The notes beneath the pieces were generated by a model. It was not told the DNA's origin and made no database searches. It saw nothing but the letters and a program-made list of their open reading frames with translations. From NCBI GenBank assembly GCA_963762885.1, contig CAVXNH010000077.1, positions 124,001-188,000 on the forward strand: DNA of 64,000 nucleotides, written 5' to 3'. Source of the stretch: JASHVB01 sp963762885. Lineage in GTDB: Bacteria > Pseudomonadota > Alphaproteobacteria > Acetobacterales > Acetobacteraceae. A program made the position numbers and the translations under genes. Of the stretch, positions 17,047 to 26,182 are shown in pieces; positions within the stretch are counted from its first letter, which is position 1, and each line of letters starts with the position of its first letter.

Positions 17047-17903
17047 CCAACGTGACGGTGCCCGACGGCAGCATCCGTGTGCGTCACGGCGGCTCCGGCC
17101 CGCCGCTGCTGATGCTGCACGGCAATCCGCAGACGCACGTTATGTGGCACCGTGTGGCTCCTGATCTGGCGCGGCATTACAGCGTGATCTGCCCCGATTT
17201 GCGCGGCTATGGCGAGTCGCTGAAACCGCCGGCCACGCCGGATCACGCTCCCTATGCCAAGCGGGAGATGGCCAGGGACATGGTGGCGGTGATGCAGCAT
17301 TTCGGCCATCGCCGCTTTCGCCTCGCTGGGCATGACCGCGGCGGTCGCGTGTCGCACCGGTTGGCGCTGGATCACCCGGACCGTGTCGAACGTTTGGCGG
17401 TGCTCGACATCATTCCGACGCTCGAGCATTTCGAGCGTGCCGACATGGAATTCGCGCTCGGCTACTACCATTGGTTCTGGTTTGCCCAGCCGCACCCGTT
17501 CCCCGAGGTGCTGATCAATGCGGCGCCGGAGACCTGGTTCCAGTACCACACGTCGCGCTCGCCGCGCCCGTCCGACCTGTTCCACAAGGAGGCGCTGGCC
17601 GACTACCTGGCCGCCGCGCGCAACCCCGCCAACATCACCGGCATGTGCGAGGACTATCGTGCCGCCGCCACCATCGACCTGGTGCACGACCGGGAAAGCC
17701 GCGCGGCGGGTGTGAAAGTGCAGTGTCCGATGCTGGCGCTGTGGGGATCCCGCGGCAGAATCGGCAAATGGTACGACGCACCGGCGATCTGGCGGCAGTA
17801 TTGTGCGGCGGACGTGACCGGCGCGGCGATCGAATCCGGCCATTACATTGCCGAGGAAGCGCCGGACGCGACGCTGGACCACCTGCTGCGATTCTTCGGA
17901 TAA
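17019..17903 (+). CDS. Alpha/beta hydrolase, haloacetate (fluoroacetate) dehalogenase-like
   Basis: 294 residues. Features of the fluoroacetate dehalogenase family are dense: oxyanion region LLMLHGNPQTHVMWH, ICPDLRGYGES, nucleophile motif GHDRGGRVSHRLALDHP (Asp nucleophile with the two Arg that bind the carboxylate), VLDIIPTLEHF, and YYHWFWFAQP, which carries the His-Trp pair of the halide pocket. The likely catalytic His is in SGHYIAEEAP. The family cleaves the C-X bond of haloacetates. The key pocket residues are present, so dehalogenase activity is plausible, but related hydrolases with other substrates exist. It overlaps the upstream glycosyltransferase gene by 28 bases. Confidence 0.85.
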   Translation: MAIFEGFALTNVTVPDGSIRVRHGGSGPPLLMLHGNPQTHVMWHRVAPDLARHYSVICPDLRGYGESLKPPATPDHAPYAKREMARDMVAVMQHFGHRRFRLAGHDRGGRVSHRLALDHPDRVERLAVLDIIPTLEHFERADMEFALGYYHWFWFAQPHPFPEVLINAAPETWFQYHTSRSPRPSDLFHKEALADYLAAARNPANITGMCEDYRAAATIDLVHDRESRAAGVKVQCPMLALWGSRGRIGKWYDAPAIWRQYCAADVTGAAIESGHYIAEEAPDATLDHLLRFFG

Positions 17904-17913
17904 GGGCAGTAGT

Positions 17914-18921
17914 ATGACCGAACATCCGACCATGATCGACGCCGTCATCGAGGATTTCAACACCGCCGGCACCACACTGCCGCGAACCTCGCTGCAATGG
18001 GCGCTGGACAACTGGGCCCTCGCTGCGCCGCGGCTCCTCGAGGCGCTGTCGCGCTTTGCCTCGGGCGGCGACTGCTCCCTGGCAACCGAGGACGGCCTGT
18101 TCTTCATCGTTCACTTGCTCGGGGAGAAATCGGAAACCGCTGCGTTCGCGGACCTTTGCCTCCTGTTGCGGGATAGAAAGCCGGCAAGAGCAGTACTGGG
18201 TGATGCTATTACCACGACGCTTCGGCAAATCCTGATTAGCACGTTCGACGGCAATATCGCCGCCCTGCACGCGGTGGTCGAGTTGGCGAAAGCCGACGAA
18301 TTCGTGCGTGATGCGGCGATTTTCGCAGTCGCCTATCTCACGCGTGTCGGCCGTATTCCGGAACCCGAGACCCGCGCCTGGCTGCGCGGTTTGCTGTCGG
18401 CGATGCAGCCGCAGGGCGAGTGCTACGTCTGGGTTGGTTGGACCGAGTGTGTCGCTGCGCTTGGCTTTGCCGAGTTCGCTCCGGATGTCCAGGGTCTGTT
18501 CGACCGCGGTTTCATCCCCGAGTTCACAATGCACTACGACGATTTCGAGCTGGACCTGAAGGTCACATTGGACGATCCGGAACGGATGGCGGGCCTGACG
18601 GAGAAGCGGCTCATGCCGTTCACCGGAACGATCGATACACTTTCAAGATGGTATGCGTTTTCCGAGGACTACCAGCGCGACAGGGCTCGGCGCGCGGCGC
18701 AGTTGGCGGAACGTGCCGCGGAAGCGGCGCGGCAGGACAGCAGCGATCGCAATCCGTGGCGGCATGTGGGTCGCAACGATCCATGTCCGTGTGGCAGCGG
18801 CAAGAAATTCAAGAAATGCTGCCTTGGGAAGGCCGACGCTGCACCACCGATCGTCAGCGCAACGCCGCGCGGCGGAGCAGGATCGCGTCGGGGCCGATTC
18901 GAGGCTGCCGCATCGAATTGA
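17914..18921 (+). CDS. DUF1186 protein with C-terminal SEC-C zinc motif
   Basis: 335 residues from ATG 17914, ten bases after the preceding stop codon. The body is helical and HEAT-like (GLFFIVHLLGEKSETAAFAD, LGDAITTTLRQILISTFDGN, AKADEFVRDAAIFAVAYLTR, YVWVGWTECVAALG), matching the DUF1186 family. The end carries a SEC-C metal-binding motif (NDPCPCGSGKKFKKCCLG), which in SecA binds zinc and SecB. The family's function is unknown. It is transcribed with the upstream hydrolase by proximity. Confidence 0.88.
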   Translation: MTEHPTMIDAVIEDFNTAGTTLPRTSLQWALDNWALAAPRLLEALSRFASGGDCSLATEDGLFFIVHLLGEKSETAAFADLCLLLRDRKPARAVLGDAITTTLRQILISTFDGNIAALHAVVELAKADEFVRDAAIFAVAYLTRVGRIPEPETRAWLRGLLSAMQPQGECYVWVGWTECVAALGFAEFAPDVQGLFDRGFIPEFTMHYDDFELDLKVTLDDPERMAGLTEKRLMPFTGTIDTLSRWYAFSEDYQRDRARRAAQLAERAAEAARQDSSDRNPWRHVGRNDPCPCGSGKKFKKCCLGKADAAPPIVSATPRGGAGSRRGRFEAAASN

Positions 18922-18970
18922 CCGGTGGGTGGCAAACTCTCGCAACACGTCACTTTCTGGAATGAGCTTG

Positions 18971-19310
18971 ATGGCAAAGGCCAAGATACCGAACGCCCTG
19001 CAACCCTGGATCGTTGCGCGCAACCGATTTCATCTCTCGAACGCCCAGATCCAGATGGCGCGCGAGCTCGGACTCAATCCGAACAAGCTTGGCAAGCTGG
19101 ACAACCATCACCAGGAGCCATGGAAGCAACCGCTGCCGGAGTTTATTGCGTCCTTGTACAAAGCGCTTCGGCACGCGGATGCCGGCGGTCGTAAGGTCGA
19201 TCGAGGAGATCGCCGCTGCGCAACGCGAGAAGAAGCAGGAACGCAAGGCGAGGCGGGCTGCTCAACGCGCCGAGGCGGCGACGGCTGCCCCGGCGGTCCC
19301 GGCCGATTGA
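18971..19310 (+). CDS. Small conserved hypothetical protein, frameshifted by one extra A at 19160-19162
   Basis: From ATG 18971 the protein reads MAKAKIPNALQPWIVARNRF, then LSNAQIQMARELGLNPNKLG and PWKQPLPEFIASLY. The frame is then lost. Removing one A from TACAAAGCGC restores KRFGTRMPAVVRSIEEIAAA and a basic tail ending at 19310, for about 112 residues. The restored sequence matches a widespread family of small basic proteins of unknown function. ATG 18962 is an alternative start. Confidence 0.7.
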
Positions 19311-19399
19311 CGTGCCGGGTGGCTGGATCTTGATCGTTCGGCCAGTTTGGTTTAGTGCGGTTCATGTGAAAAGAGCAGACGAAGGATGCGAGGTTCGAC

Positions 19400-20513
19400 A
19401 TGAACAGAACTGTGGCGATCACCGGTGCGACGTCGGTGTATTTGCTTCTCGTTCTGCTCGCCATCGCGCTGCCGGCCCGCGCGCAGGACCGTGTGCTGAA
19501 CGTCTATAACTGGACCGACTACATCGATTCCGCGGCGCTGCAACGGTTCGAGAAGGAAACCGGCGTCAAGGTGAACTACGATGTCTATGACAGCCTGGAA
19601 ACGCTGGAAGCCAAGCTGCTGACCGGACATTCCGGCTACGACATCGTGGTGCCCAGTGACGAACCCAGTTTCTCCCGCCTGATCCGCGCCGGCGCGGTGG
19701 CGCCGATCGACCATGCGAGCGTGCTGAACTGGCGCAACCTCGATCCGGGACTGATGCAGCGCGTTGCCTCCGCCGATCCCGGCAACGCGCATGGCGCGAT
19801 CTACCTGTACGGCAGTACCGGCCTTGGCATCGAGCCGGACAGGATCCGCGCGCTCGCCCCCGATGCGCCGCTGGACAGTTGGGATCTGTTACTCAAGCCG
19901 GAGAATGCCAAACGTCTCGCGGCGTGCGGAATCATCATGCTGGATTTCGGAAATCGACGTGATCCCGTCGGTGCTGCACTATCTGGGAAAAGGCCCGGAC
20001 AGTACCGATGCCGCCGACCTCGCGGCGGTCGAACAGGTGCTGATGCGCATCCGTCCGTACATTCGTAATTTCGCCTCGGGCGGTGCGCTGGAGGCACTCG
20101 CTTCGGGTGAGGCCTGTATGGCGCTGGATTACTCCGGCGATGTGGCGCAGGCGGCGGCACGGGCGGCGGAGGCGCATCGCGGTGTCACGGTGCGGTTCGT
20201 GGTGCCGAATGAGGGGGCGCAGATCGGCTTCGACATGCTGGCAATTCCCACCGACGCGCCACACAAGGACACCGCGCTGAAGTTCATAAACTTTCTGCTC
20301 CAGCCCGACGTCATGGCGGGCATTACCAATGCGGTGCGCTATCCGAATGCCGTGCCGGCCAGCCGGGCGATGATCCATCCGGACATATTGAACGATCCCG
20401 CGATCTATCCGACTCCGGAGACGATGGCGCATCTGTTCCACATCGGTCCCGTACCGCTCGCCGCCGAACGCGCGCGGACGCGCATGTGGGCTCGGGTCAA
20501 AGCCGGACAGTGA
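19400..20513 (+). CDS. potD: Spermidine/putrescine-type ABC transporter substrate-binding protein, frameshifted by one extra T at 19945-19947
   Basis: A periplasmic polyamine-binding protein. The signal peptide (VYLLLVLLAIALPARAQ) is followed by LNVYNWTDYID, the hallmark of the PotD/PotF family, then YDSLETLEAKLLTGHSGYD and VVPSDEPSFSRLI. The frame is lost after CGIIMLD. Deleting one T in GATTTCGG gives DSEIDVIPSVLHYLGKGPDS in the second frame, continuing through YSGDVAQAAARA and GFDMLAIPTDAPHKDTALKF to the stop at 20513. About 370 residues when corrected. The stop overlaps the GTG of the ATPase gene (GTGA). First gene of a potDABC operon. Confidence 0.9.
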
Positions 20514-21568
20514 CCGATCTGCTGCGCATCGAGGGCCTGACCGTCCGTTACGGTGCGACGAACGCGCTTGAGGGGCTTGATCTGACCGTGCGGCAGGGCG
20601 AACTGTTCGTGTTGCTGGGCGAGTCCGGTTCCGGCAAGACCACGTTGCTGCGCGCGGTTGCCGGCTTCGTGCAGCCGGCTGCCGGACGCATTCTGCTCGA
20701 TGACAGCGAACTCGCATCGCTGCCGCCGCACCGGCGTCCTGTCAACACGATGTTTCAGTCCTACGCGCTGTTTCCGCACATGAGCGTCGCCGGCAACGTC
20801 GGCTTCGGGCTGCGTCAGCAAGGCCGCCCACGCGCCGAAATAGCGGCGCGGGTCGCCGAGATGTTGGCCCTGGTGCGCATGGAAGGTTTCGCCGGCCGTC
20901 GGCCGCACCAGCTTTCCGGCGGTCAGCAGCAGCGCGTGGCGTTGGCGCGCTGCCTCGCACCCAATCCGCGTTTGCTGTTGCTCGACGAACCGCTGTCGGC
21001 ACTGGATCGCAACCTGCGCATCGAAACACGCGGCGAGCTGGCGCGGCTGCAACGGCGCCTTGGCACCAGCTTCATCGTGGTGACGCACGATCAGGAGGAG
21101 GCGCTGACACTGGCCGACCGCATCGGTGTGATGCAGCACGGGCGCCTGGCGCAGGTTGGCTCGCCGGCCGAGGTTTATGAACGTCCGAACAGCCGTTTCG
21201 TTGCCGAGTTCCTCGGCGCCGCCAATATTCTGCCGGCAGTTGCAAGCGCAGATGGGCTGTTGCTGCCGGGATTGGACGTAACGGTGCGCACAGCTGCGCC
21301 GATTGCACCCGGGCCGGCGTTGCTGGCGCTGCGGCCAGAACGTCTGCGCGTCGGAGCCGCGGGCGACGCGCCCAACCGTCTGACGGCCGTGGTGACAGAG
21401 CATTCCTATGCGGGCGAGACACTGACCCACAGCGTGCGGCTGGTGGACGATACGGTGGTGCGCGTGACGCAGTCGCTGCATGACGGGTTGGGTGCGGTGC
21501 AGCCGGTGGTGGGCGACACGGTCACGCTGTCGTGGCAGCCCGATGCATGCATCGTATTGCGCGAATGA
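20510..21568 (+). CDS. potA: Polyamine ABC transporter ATP-binding protein
   Basis: 352 residues from GTG 20510, which overlaps the potD stop. Walker A GESGSGKTT, Q-loop MFQSYALFPHMSV, signature LSGGQQQRVALARCL, Walker B LLLLDEPLSALD and the switch histidine region VVTHDQEEAL are intact. A C-terminal TOBE-like regulatory domain follows (LALRPERLRVG). It energises import by the two permeases that follow. Confidence 0.95.
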   Translation: MTDLLRIEGLTVRYGATNALEGLDLTVRQGELFVLLGESGSGKTTLLRAVAGFVQPAAGRILLDDSELASLPPHRRPVNTMFQSYALFPHMSVAGNVGFGLRQQGRPRAEIAARVAEMLALVRMEGFAGRRPHQLSGGQQQRVALARCLAPNPRLLLLDEPLSALDRNLRIETRGELARLQRRLGTSFIVVTHDQEEALTLADRIGVMQHGRLAQVGSPAEVYERPNSRFVAEFLGAANILPAVASADGLLLPGLDVTVRTAAPIAPGPALLALRPERLRVGAAGDAPNRLTAVVTEHSYAGETLTHSVRLVDDTVVRVTQSLHDGLGAVQPVVGDTVTLSWQPDACIVLRE

Positions 21569-21598
21569 AGCGAGATCGGCCGTTGTTGGCTGTTGAAA

Positions 21599-21624
21599 CT
21601 CCCCCTCCCACAAGGGGAGGGGGA
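21599..21624. repeat. Short palindrome between potA and potB
   Basis: The sequence CTCCCCCTCCCACAAGGGGA continues to a GGGGGAG end, forming a hairpin with loop CACAA. An almost identical palindrome is at 37158-37190. In mRNA it may protect or attenuate between potA and potB; it lacks a U tract. Confidence 0.65.
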
Positions 21625-21649
21625 GCCATCATAGTGCGCCGCGGCGATC

Positions 21650-22540
21650 ATGCTTCGTAGCCGCACACTCGTGCTTGCGATTCCTTGGGCGTGGCTCGCG
21701 CTGTTTTTGCTGGCGCCAACGGCGGTGGTGCTGAAAATCGCGCTGGCGGCGGCGGCCGATGGCGTGCCGCCCTATACGCCGCTGCTGCAATGGATCGGCG
21801 GTCTTCCGCACCTGAACGTCACCTGGGACAATTTCGCGCTTGTCCTCACCGATCCGCTGTATCGCGCTGCGTTCCTGCTGAGCCTTCGCGTCGCGGGGCT
21901 TTCGACGCTGATCTGTCTGCTGGCCGGTTATCCCATGGCGCTTGCCATCGCGCGCGCGCCAGAGCATCGGCGCAACGCGCTGTTGCTGGCGCTGATGCTG
22001 CCGTTCTGGACCGGCTTTCTGATGCGCATCAACGCCTGGATCGGCCTGATGCAGGACGACGGCTGGATCAACACGGCGCTGGTGTTTGTCCATCTGTCGC
22101 CGGTGCGGCTGCTTTACACCGAGAACGCCATGTATATCGGTATCGTTTATACCTATCTGCCGTTCATGGTGCTGCCATTGTACGCGCGGCTGTCGCGGCT
22201 CGACCCGACGTTGCTCGAAGCCGCCGGCGATCTGGGAGCGCCACCGTGGCGCGCGTTCCTGTCGGTGACGCTGCCGCTGTCGCTGCCCGGGATCTGGGCG
22301 GGCGCACTGCTGGTGTTCGTTCCGGCGGTCGGCGAGTACGTTATCCCGGAATTGCTCGGCGGCCCGCAGGCGCAATTGGTCGGGCGCGTGTTGTGGAACG
22401 AGTTCTTCGCCAACCGCGATTGGCCGACCGCGTCGGCGCTGGCCTGCGTGATGCTGGTGCTGCTGCTGTTCGTGCCGGTCGGGGTGTTTCGGTTACTCGC
22501 GGCATTGCGCGGTTCCCTGTCATTGCGGGTCTCGCAATGA
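21650..22540 (+). CDS. potB: Polyamine ABC transporter permease (PotB-like)
   Basis: 296 residues with about six transmembrane helices. It has PFWTGFLMRINAWIGLMQD, characteristic of PotB-type permeases, and the EAA loop LEAAGDLGAPPWRAFLSVTLPLSLPG that contacts the ATPase. The last residues (SLSLRVSQ) are encoded by a GTCATTGCGG...CGCAATGAC palindrome. Confidence 0.93.
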   Translation: MLRSRTLVLAIPWAWLALFLLAPTAVVLKIALAAAADGVPPYTPLLQWIGGLPHLNVTWDNFALVLTDPLYRAAFLLSLRVAGLSTLICLLAGYPMALAIARAPEHRRNALLLALMLPFWTGFLMRINAWIGLMQDDGWINTALVFVHLSPVRLLYTENAMYIGIVYTYLPFMVLPLYARLSRLDPTLLEAAGDLGAPPWRAFLSVTLPLSLPGIWAGALLVFVPAVGEYVIPELLGGPQAQLVGRVLWNEFFANRDWPTASALACVMLVLLLFVPVGVFRLLAALRGSLSLRVSQ

Positions 22541-22576
22541 CAGCGGTGCGCGATCCGCAATGACAGGCTGATCGTC

Positions 22577-23365
22577 ATGCGCTTCAACATTCCCCTGACG
22601 ACCTGGCTGATCGCCTGCTACGCGTTCTTCTATGCGCCGATCGCGTTCCTGATCGTGCTGAGCTTCAACGCCTCGCGCCTGGTCACCGCATGGGCGGGCT
22701 TTTCACCACGGTGGTACGGCGTGCTGGCACGCGACCGCAGCCTGATCGACGCTGCGCTGCTGTCGCTGCGGATCGCCGCCGTGTCCGCCTCGCTGGCGCT
22801 GATCATCGGCACGCTGGCGGGATACGCGCTGGCACGTTTCGGCCGCTTCCGCGGGCGCGCCGCCTTTGCCGCCACCGTCGCCGCGCCGCTGGTGCTGCCG
22901 GAGGTGATCACCGGCCTGTCGCTGCTGCTGCTGTTCGTCACGCTCGAACAAACCATCGGTTGGCCGGCTGAGCGTGGTGCGGCGACGGTGACTCTGGCGC
23001 ATGCGTCGGTCTCGATGGCGTATGTCGCGGTCGTGGTGCGCGCGCGCCTGGCCGATGCGGGCACGCTGTTGGAGGAAGCCGCGACAGACCTATACGCCCC
23101 GCCCTGGCGCGCGTTTGTGTTGATAACCTTGCCATTGCTCGCGCCGGCGCTGATTTCCGGTTGGCTGCTGGCGTTCACGCTGTCGCTGGACGACGTGGTG
23201 GTGGCGAGTTTCACCTCCGGGCCGGGAGCCTCGACGCTGCCGATGGTGGTGTTTTCGTCGCTGCGGCTGGGGCCGACGCCGGAACTGTACGCACTGGCGA
23301 CGGTTATCGTGGCGGCGGTGACGGCGCTGCTGCTGGTCGTGGCACGGGTGCAGCGCAAAAGCTAG
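22577..23365 (+). CDS. potC: Polyamine ABC transporter permease (PotC-like)
   Basis: 262 residues. N-terminal helix YAFFYAPIAFLIVLSFNASR with FSPRWYGVLARD is typical of PotC. The EAA loop is LEEAATDLYAPPWRAFVLITLPLLAPALISG, and the C-terminal half contains FTLSLDDVVVASFTSGPGAS (diagnostic for PotC/PotI permeases). Last gene of the operon. Confidence 0.94.
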   Translation: MRFNIPLTTWLIACYAFFYAPIAFLIVLSFNASRLVTAWAGFSPRWYGVLARDRSLIDAALLSLRIAAVSASLALIIGTLAGYALARFGRFRGRAAFAATVAAPLVLPEVITGLSLLLLFVTLEQTIGWPAERGAATVTLAHASVSMAYVAVVVRARLADAGTLLEEAATDLYAPPWRAFVLITLPLLAPALISGWLLAFTLSLDDVVVASFTSGPGASTLPMVVFSSLRLGPTPELYALATVIVAAVTALLLVVARVQRKS

Positions 23366-23891
23366 GCGCTGCGGGGAAGTAAGTGCTTCAACCAGCCGCG
23401 CCGTAACGTCTCGTGTCATGGCCGGCCATGACACGGGGAGCCGCGATCCGCCGGCGGCTGACTCGACTATGTCCCCGCGAGTCCTTAGTGCTGTGATCCC
23501 GACGCTTCGACACCGTTGCTGCCAAACTTGAAAGGCCGCCGCGATGTGTCATACCAAGCGTCACAGAGACTGACCTACGGCAGGACGCCGACCGCCCCCC
23601 TCGTCATGGCCGGCCTTGTGCCGGCCATCCACGCCTTTGCTGCGGAGGTCACCGAATAGGCGTGGATGGCCGGCACAAGGCCGGCCATGACGAAGGGGCG
23701 GCCGGCAACGACGGAAGGTCAGACTCAAGGACGCTTGGTATCAGTCCGCAAGCAGATTCACCACAAAGTTAGCCAGCGGCCGCGGCCGCATCCCCATGGC
23801 TCGAAATCGCTCGCGCGGGAGACAGGCCGCTCGGTTCGGGCTATTTCCATGGTAGGCACGAAGGCACGAAGGTTGGTCGGACCCCAGTGGC
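23366..23891. other. Intergenic region between convergent operons with a MITE-like element
   Basis: About 525 bases between potC (reading right) and the GT39 gene (reading left). It contains a small GTCATGGCCGGCCATGAC palindrome near 23417-23434 and the 191-bp inverted-repeat element at 23551-23741. No coding sequence is supported. Confidence 0.6.
23551..23741. repeat. MITE-like inverted-repeat element, copy D (ATACCAAGCGTC type)
   Basis: Terminal inverted repeats of about 26 bp start ATACCAAGCGTC on the left and end GACGCTTGGTAT on the right, with AGACTGACCT / AGGTCAGACT just inside. The interior holds the palindrome GTCATGGCCGGCCTTGTGCC / GGCACAAGGCCGGCCATGAC around CACGCCTTTGCTGCGG. No open reading frame. 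It shares the ATACCA terminus and the GTCATGGCCGGC core with copies A-C but differs in between. Confidence 0.75.
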
Positions 23892-25427
23892 TTAGCGGTA
23901 CCTGCGGAAACTCGGCCACGCCACAGCCAGTGGCACGTTGCGCCCTCGGCAAATCCACAGCGTCTTCCCGGTCTCGTCCGGCATCGCCCATGCGTTCTCG
24001 AACACGCCTGCCGCCTCCACCGAGGCATACGCCGTCAGCAATTGCTCACGCGTGCGGCCGAGCCGGATCACCACGCTGCCGTCATGCCCGCGCGGTCCCC
24101 ACAGGAAATACTGGTTGTTGCCGCTGATCGATGGTGGCAGGTGCCACGCCGCGCCGAGCACATCGACCGCGGCCGCCTCGCCATAGTTGTCGCCCAGGAA
24201 TACCGCCTGCGCTTGCTCCGCCGCAGGCAGCGACTGATAGGTGCGCCCGACCATTGCCGCCAACTCGGGCCAGCCGAACATGTCGGCATAGAACTGCGAC
24301 AGCCGTCCGAGTTGCTCATGCTCCTGCGCCCGCGGTACCGCCCCCAGCCAATCCTGATACGCGGCAAACTGCGCGACCGGCAGCACCGGCAGCACGAATG
24401 GCGCCACCACGATTCCGTTGGCGGCGATCAGCATGGCATATCCAACGCGCAATGCGCGCGCCGCGATCCACGCCTCAAGCGCCACTGCGCCGCCGGCAAA
24501 CAGCAGCGGATACACGCCGGCGGGATAGTACGGTTTCGCGTGCAGCACGAACATCGCAGCCAGCAGCACGACAAACGCTATGGCGAACCCGCGCAATGCG
24601 GCAAAGCGCCGCCACACGGCGAAGGCTGCCAGCCCCGCAACCCATAGCGGCATGGTCGCGCCATTCAACTCGCGAATTTCGGCGCGCAGGAAGTCCACCG
24701 GCGACAACGCGAGGTTCTTCTCGGTGGCGCCGACGCGGCCGATCTCCAGGAACGGCCAAGCATGCGCCGCCTGCCATAGCACGTTCGGCAGCACGATGAC
24801 CGCGGCGAACGCCGCGGCGACATAGGCTCCCGGCCGCAGCACCACGCGCGCGGGCTGCGTCGCCACCAGGCCGATCGTCAGCGCCACCAGCCAGAAGCCG
24901 AGCATGTACTTCGTCAGCAGCGCCACGCCGACCACAACGCCCAACGGCACCCACCAACGCTCCTGACCGTCGCGCAGGATGCGGATCAGCGCGTAGCCGC
25001 AGAACAGCCAGGCCAGAGGCTGCACCGCGTCGGTGGACAGGATCGTTCCGGTCGCCAGATAGACGGCGCCGCACAGCACCGCCAACCCGGCGGCGGTCTG
25101 CGACCAGCGTCCGCCGCCGAGCAAGCGTGCCGTCTCGCCGGTCAGTGCGATCGTTGCGCCATGCGCCAGCGCCGGAGCCAGCCGCAACATCACCAGCGAC
25201 GCGGGGAACCAGCGGTGCATCATGGCAGCGATCAACGGGATCAGCGGCGGCTGATCGACATAACCCCAGTCGGGGTGTTCGCCACAGACGATGAAGTACA
25301 GTTCGTCGCGGAAATAACCGTAGCCGCCGCTGGCGTAGAGATGGATGGCGACCGCAAGCAACCCCAGTGTGCAGGCGGGACGATCGCCCAGCATGCGCAG
25401 CGCACGTGCCAGCGTGTCAGCGCCCAT
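23892..25427 (-). CDS. GT39-family (ArnT/PMT-like) membrane glycosyltransferase
   Basis: 511 residues from ATG 25427, eleven bases after the otsB stop. N-terminal motif GYGYFRDELYFIVCGEHPDW contains the acidic residues of the first periplasmic loop. It is followed by GYVDQPPLIPLIAAMMHRWF and a series of hydrophobic helices, with a soluble C-terminal part (SQFYADMFGWPELAAMVGRT). This matches the phospholipid-linked-sugar glycosyltransferases (PMT_2/ArnT-like). An upstream extension of about 90 residues in the same frame is arginine-rich and unrelated. Acceptor unknown. Confidence 0.88.
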   Translation of the reverse strand: MGADTLARALRMLGDRPACTLGLLAVAIHLYASGGYGYFRDELYFIVCGEHPDWGYVDQPPLIPLIAAMMHRWFPASLVMLRLAPALAHGATIALTGETARLLGGGRWSQTAAGLAVLCGAVYLATGTILSTDAVQPLAWLFCGYALIRILRDGQERWWVPLGVVVGVALLTKYMLGFWLVALTIGLVATQPARVVLRPGAYVAAAFAAVIVLPNVLWQAAHAWPFLEIGRVGATEKNLALSPVDFLRAEIRELNGATMPLWVAGLAAFAVWRRFAALRGFAIAFVVLLAAMFVLHAKPYYPAGVYPLLFAGGAVALEAWIAARALRVGYAMLIAANGIVVAPFVLPVLPVAQFAAYQDWLGAVPRAQEHEQLGRLSQFYADMFGWPELAAMVGRTYQSLPAAEQAQAVFLGDNYGEAAAVDVLGAAWHLPPSISGNNQYFLWGPRGHDGSVVIRLGRTREQLLTAYASVEAAGVFENAWAMPDETGKTLWICRGRNVPLAVAWPSFRRYR

Positions 25428-25438
25428 GGCGGCGCGGG

Positions 25439-26182
25439 TCAGGCGCTCACGGCCGGCAACGCGGGCCAGTCTCCTGCCGCAGCCGCGCCATGCAGCCAGG
25501 CGCGCACCGCGGACGGCGAGCCAAACGCCGGCTCCACCTGGAACCCGGCGCCGCCCAGGGCGCGGGCGGCTGATATCGCGTCCTCGTCGGTCACGTCGTC
25601 GCCGATGAACACCGGCTTGCGGCCGGCGAACGGGGTGCGCTCCATCAGGGACCGTAGCGCCTTGCCCTTGTCGATCCCGCGTGGCCGCACTTCCCAAAGC
25701 ATGTGCGCCTGAAGCAGTTCGAACGCGGTGGACCCGGACAGCAGCGCGGACAGCGCATCGCGCAACGCCGGGCCTGCCTCGGGCACAGCGCGATAGTGCA
25801 GCGCGAACCCGCGCGCCTTGCGTTCCAGCAGCGTGCCGGGATGCGCCGCGGCCAGGTGCTCCGCGGCCTCCAGCAACGCCGCGGGAGGGGCGGGCAGGGC
25901 AGGGCGCTGCACGGCCTCGCCCGGGGCGTGGCGCACCGCGCCGCCATGCTCGCCGGCCACCGCATAGGGTGCGTCGCAGAGCAGGGCGTCGACGGTTTCT
26001 ATGGGGCGGCCGGTGATGATGGCCAGGGCGCCGCCCAACCGGTCGCGGAGTGTGCGGAGAGTGTCGGGCAGACCCGCCGGAACCACCACGGCGTCCGGTC
26101 GCGGGGCCAGGTCCAGCAGCGTGCCGTCCAGGTCCAGCAGCAGCGCGGTCTCGGCGAAGGGCGGCAGGCGATCGAGGCTCAT
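25439..26182 (-). CDS. otsB: Trehalose-phosphatase
   Basis: 247 residues from ATG 26182, overlapping the stop of the DUF2155 gene (ATGA). HAD motifs are clear: ALLLDLDGTLLDLAP (nucleophile Asp), AIITGRP (motif II Thr), GIDKGKALRSL (motif III Lys) and FIGDDVTDEDAI (motif IV). The cap contains AVAGEHGGAVRH and WEVRPRG. The enzyme converts trehalose-6-phosphate to trehalose. No otsA is present in the window. Confidence 0.93.
   Translation of the reverse strand: MSLDRLPPFAETALLLDLDGTLLDLAPRPDAVVVPAGLPDTLRTLRDRLGGALAIITGRPIETVDALLCDAPYAVAGEHGGAVRHAPGEAVQRPALPAPPAALLEAAEHLAAAHPGTLLERKARGFALHYRAVPEAGPALRDALSALLSGSTAFELLQAHMLWEVRPRGIDKGKALRSLMERTPFAGRKPVFIGDDVTDEDAISAARALGGAGFQVEPAFGSPSAVRAWLHGAAAAGDWPALPAVSA

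Noticed and set aside
20405..21613. 402-codon minus-strand frame opposite potA
   Set aside because: potA has complete Walker and signature motifs; the antisense frame has none.
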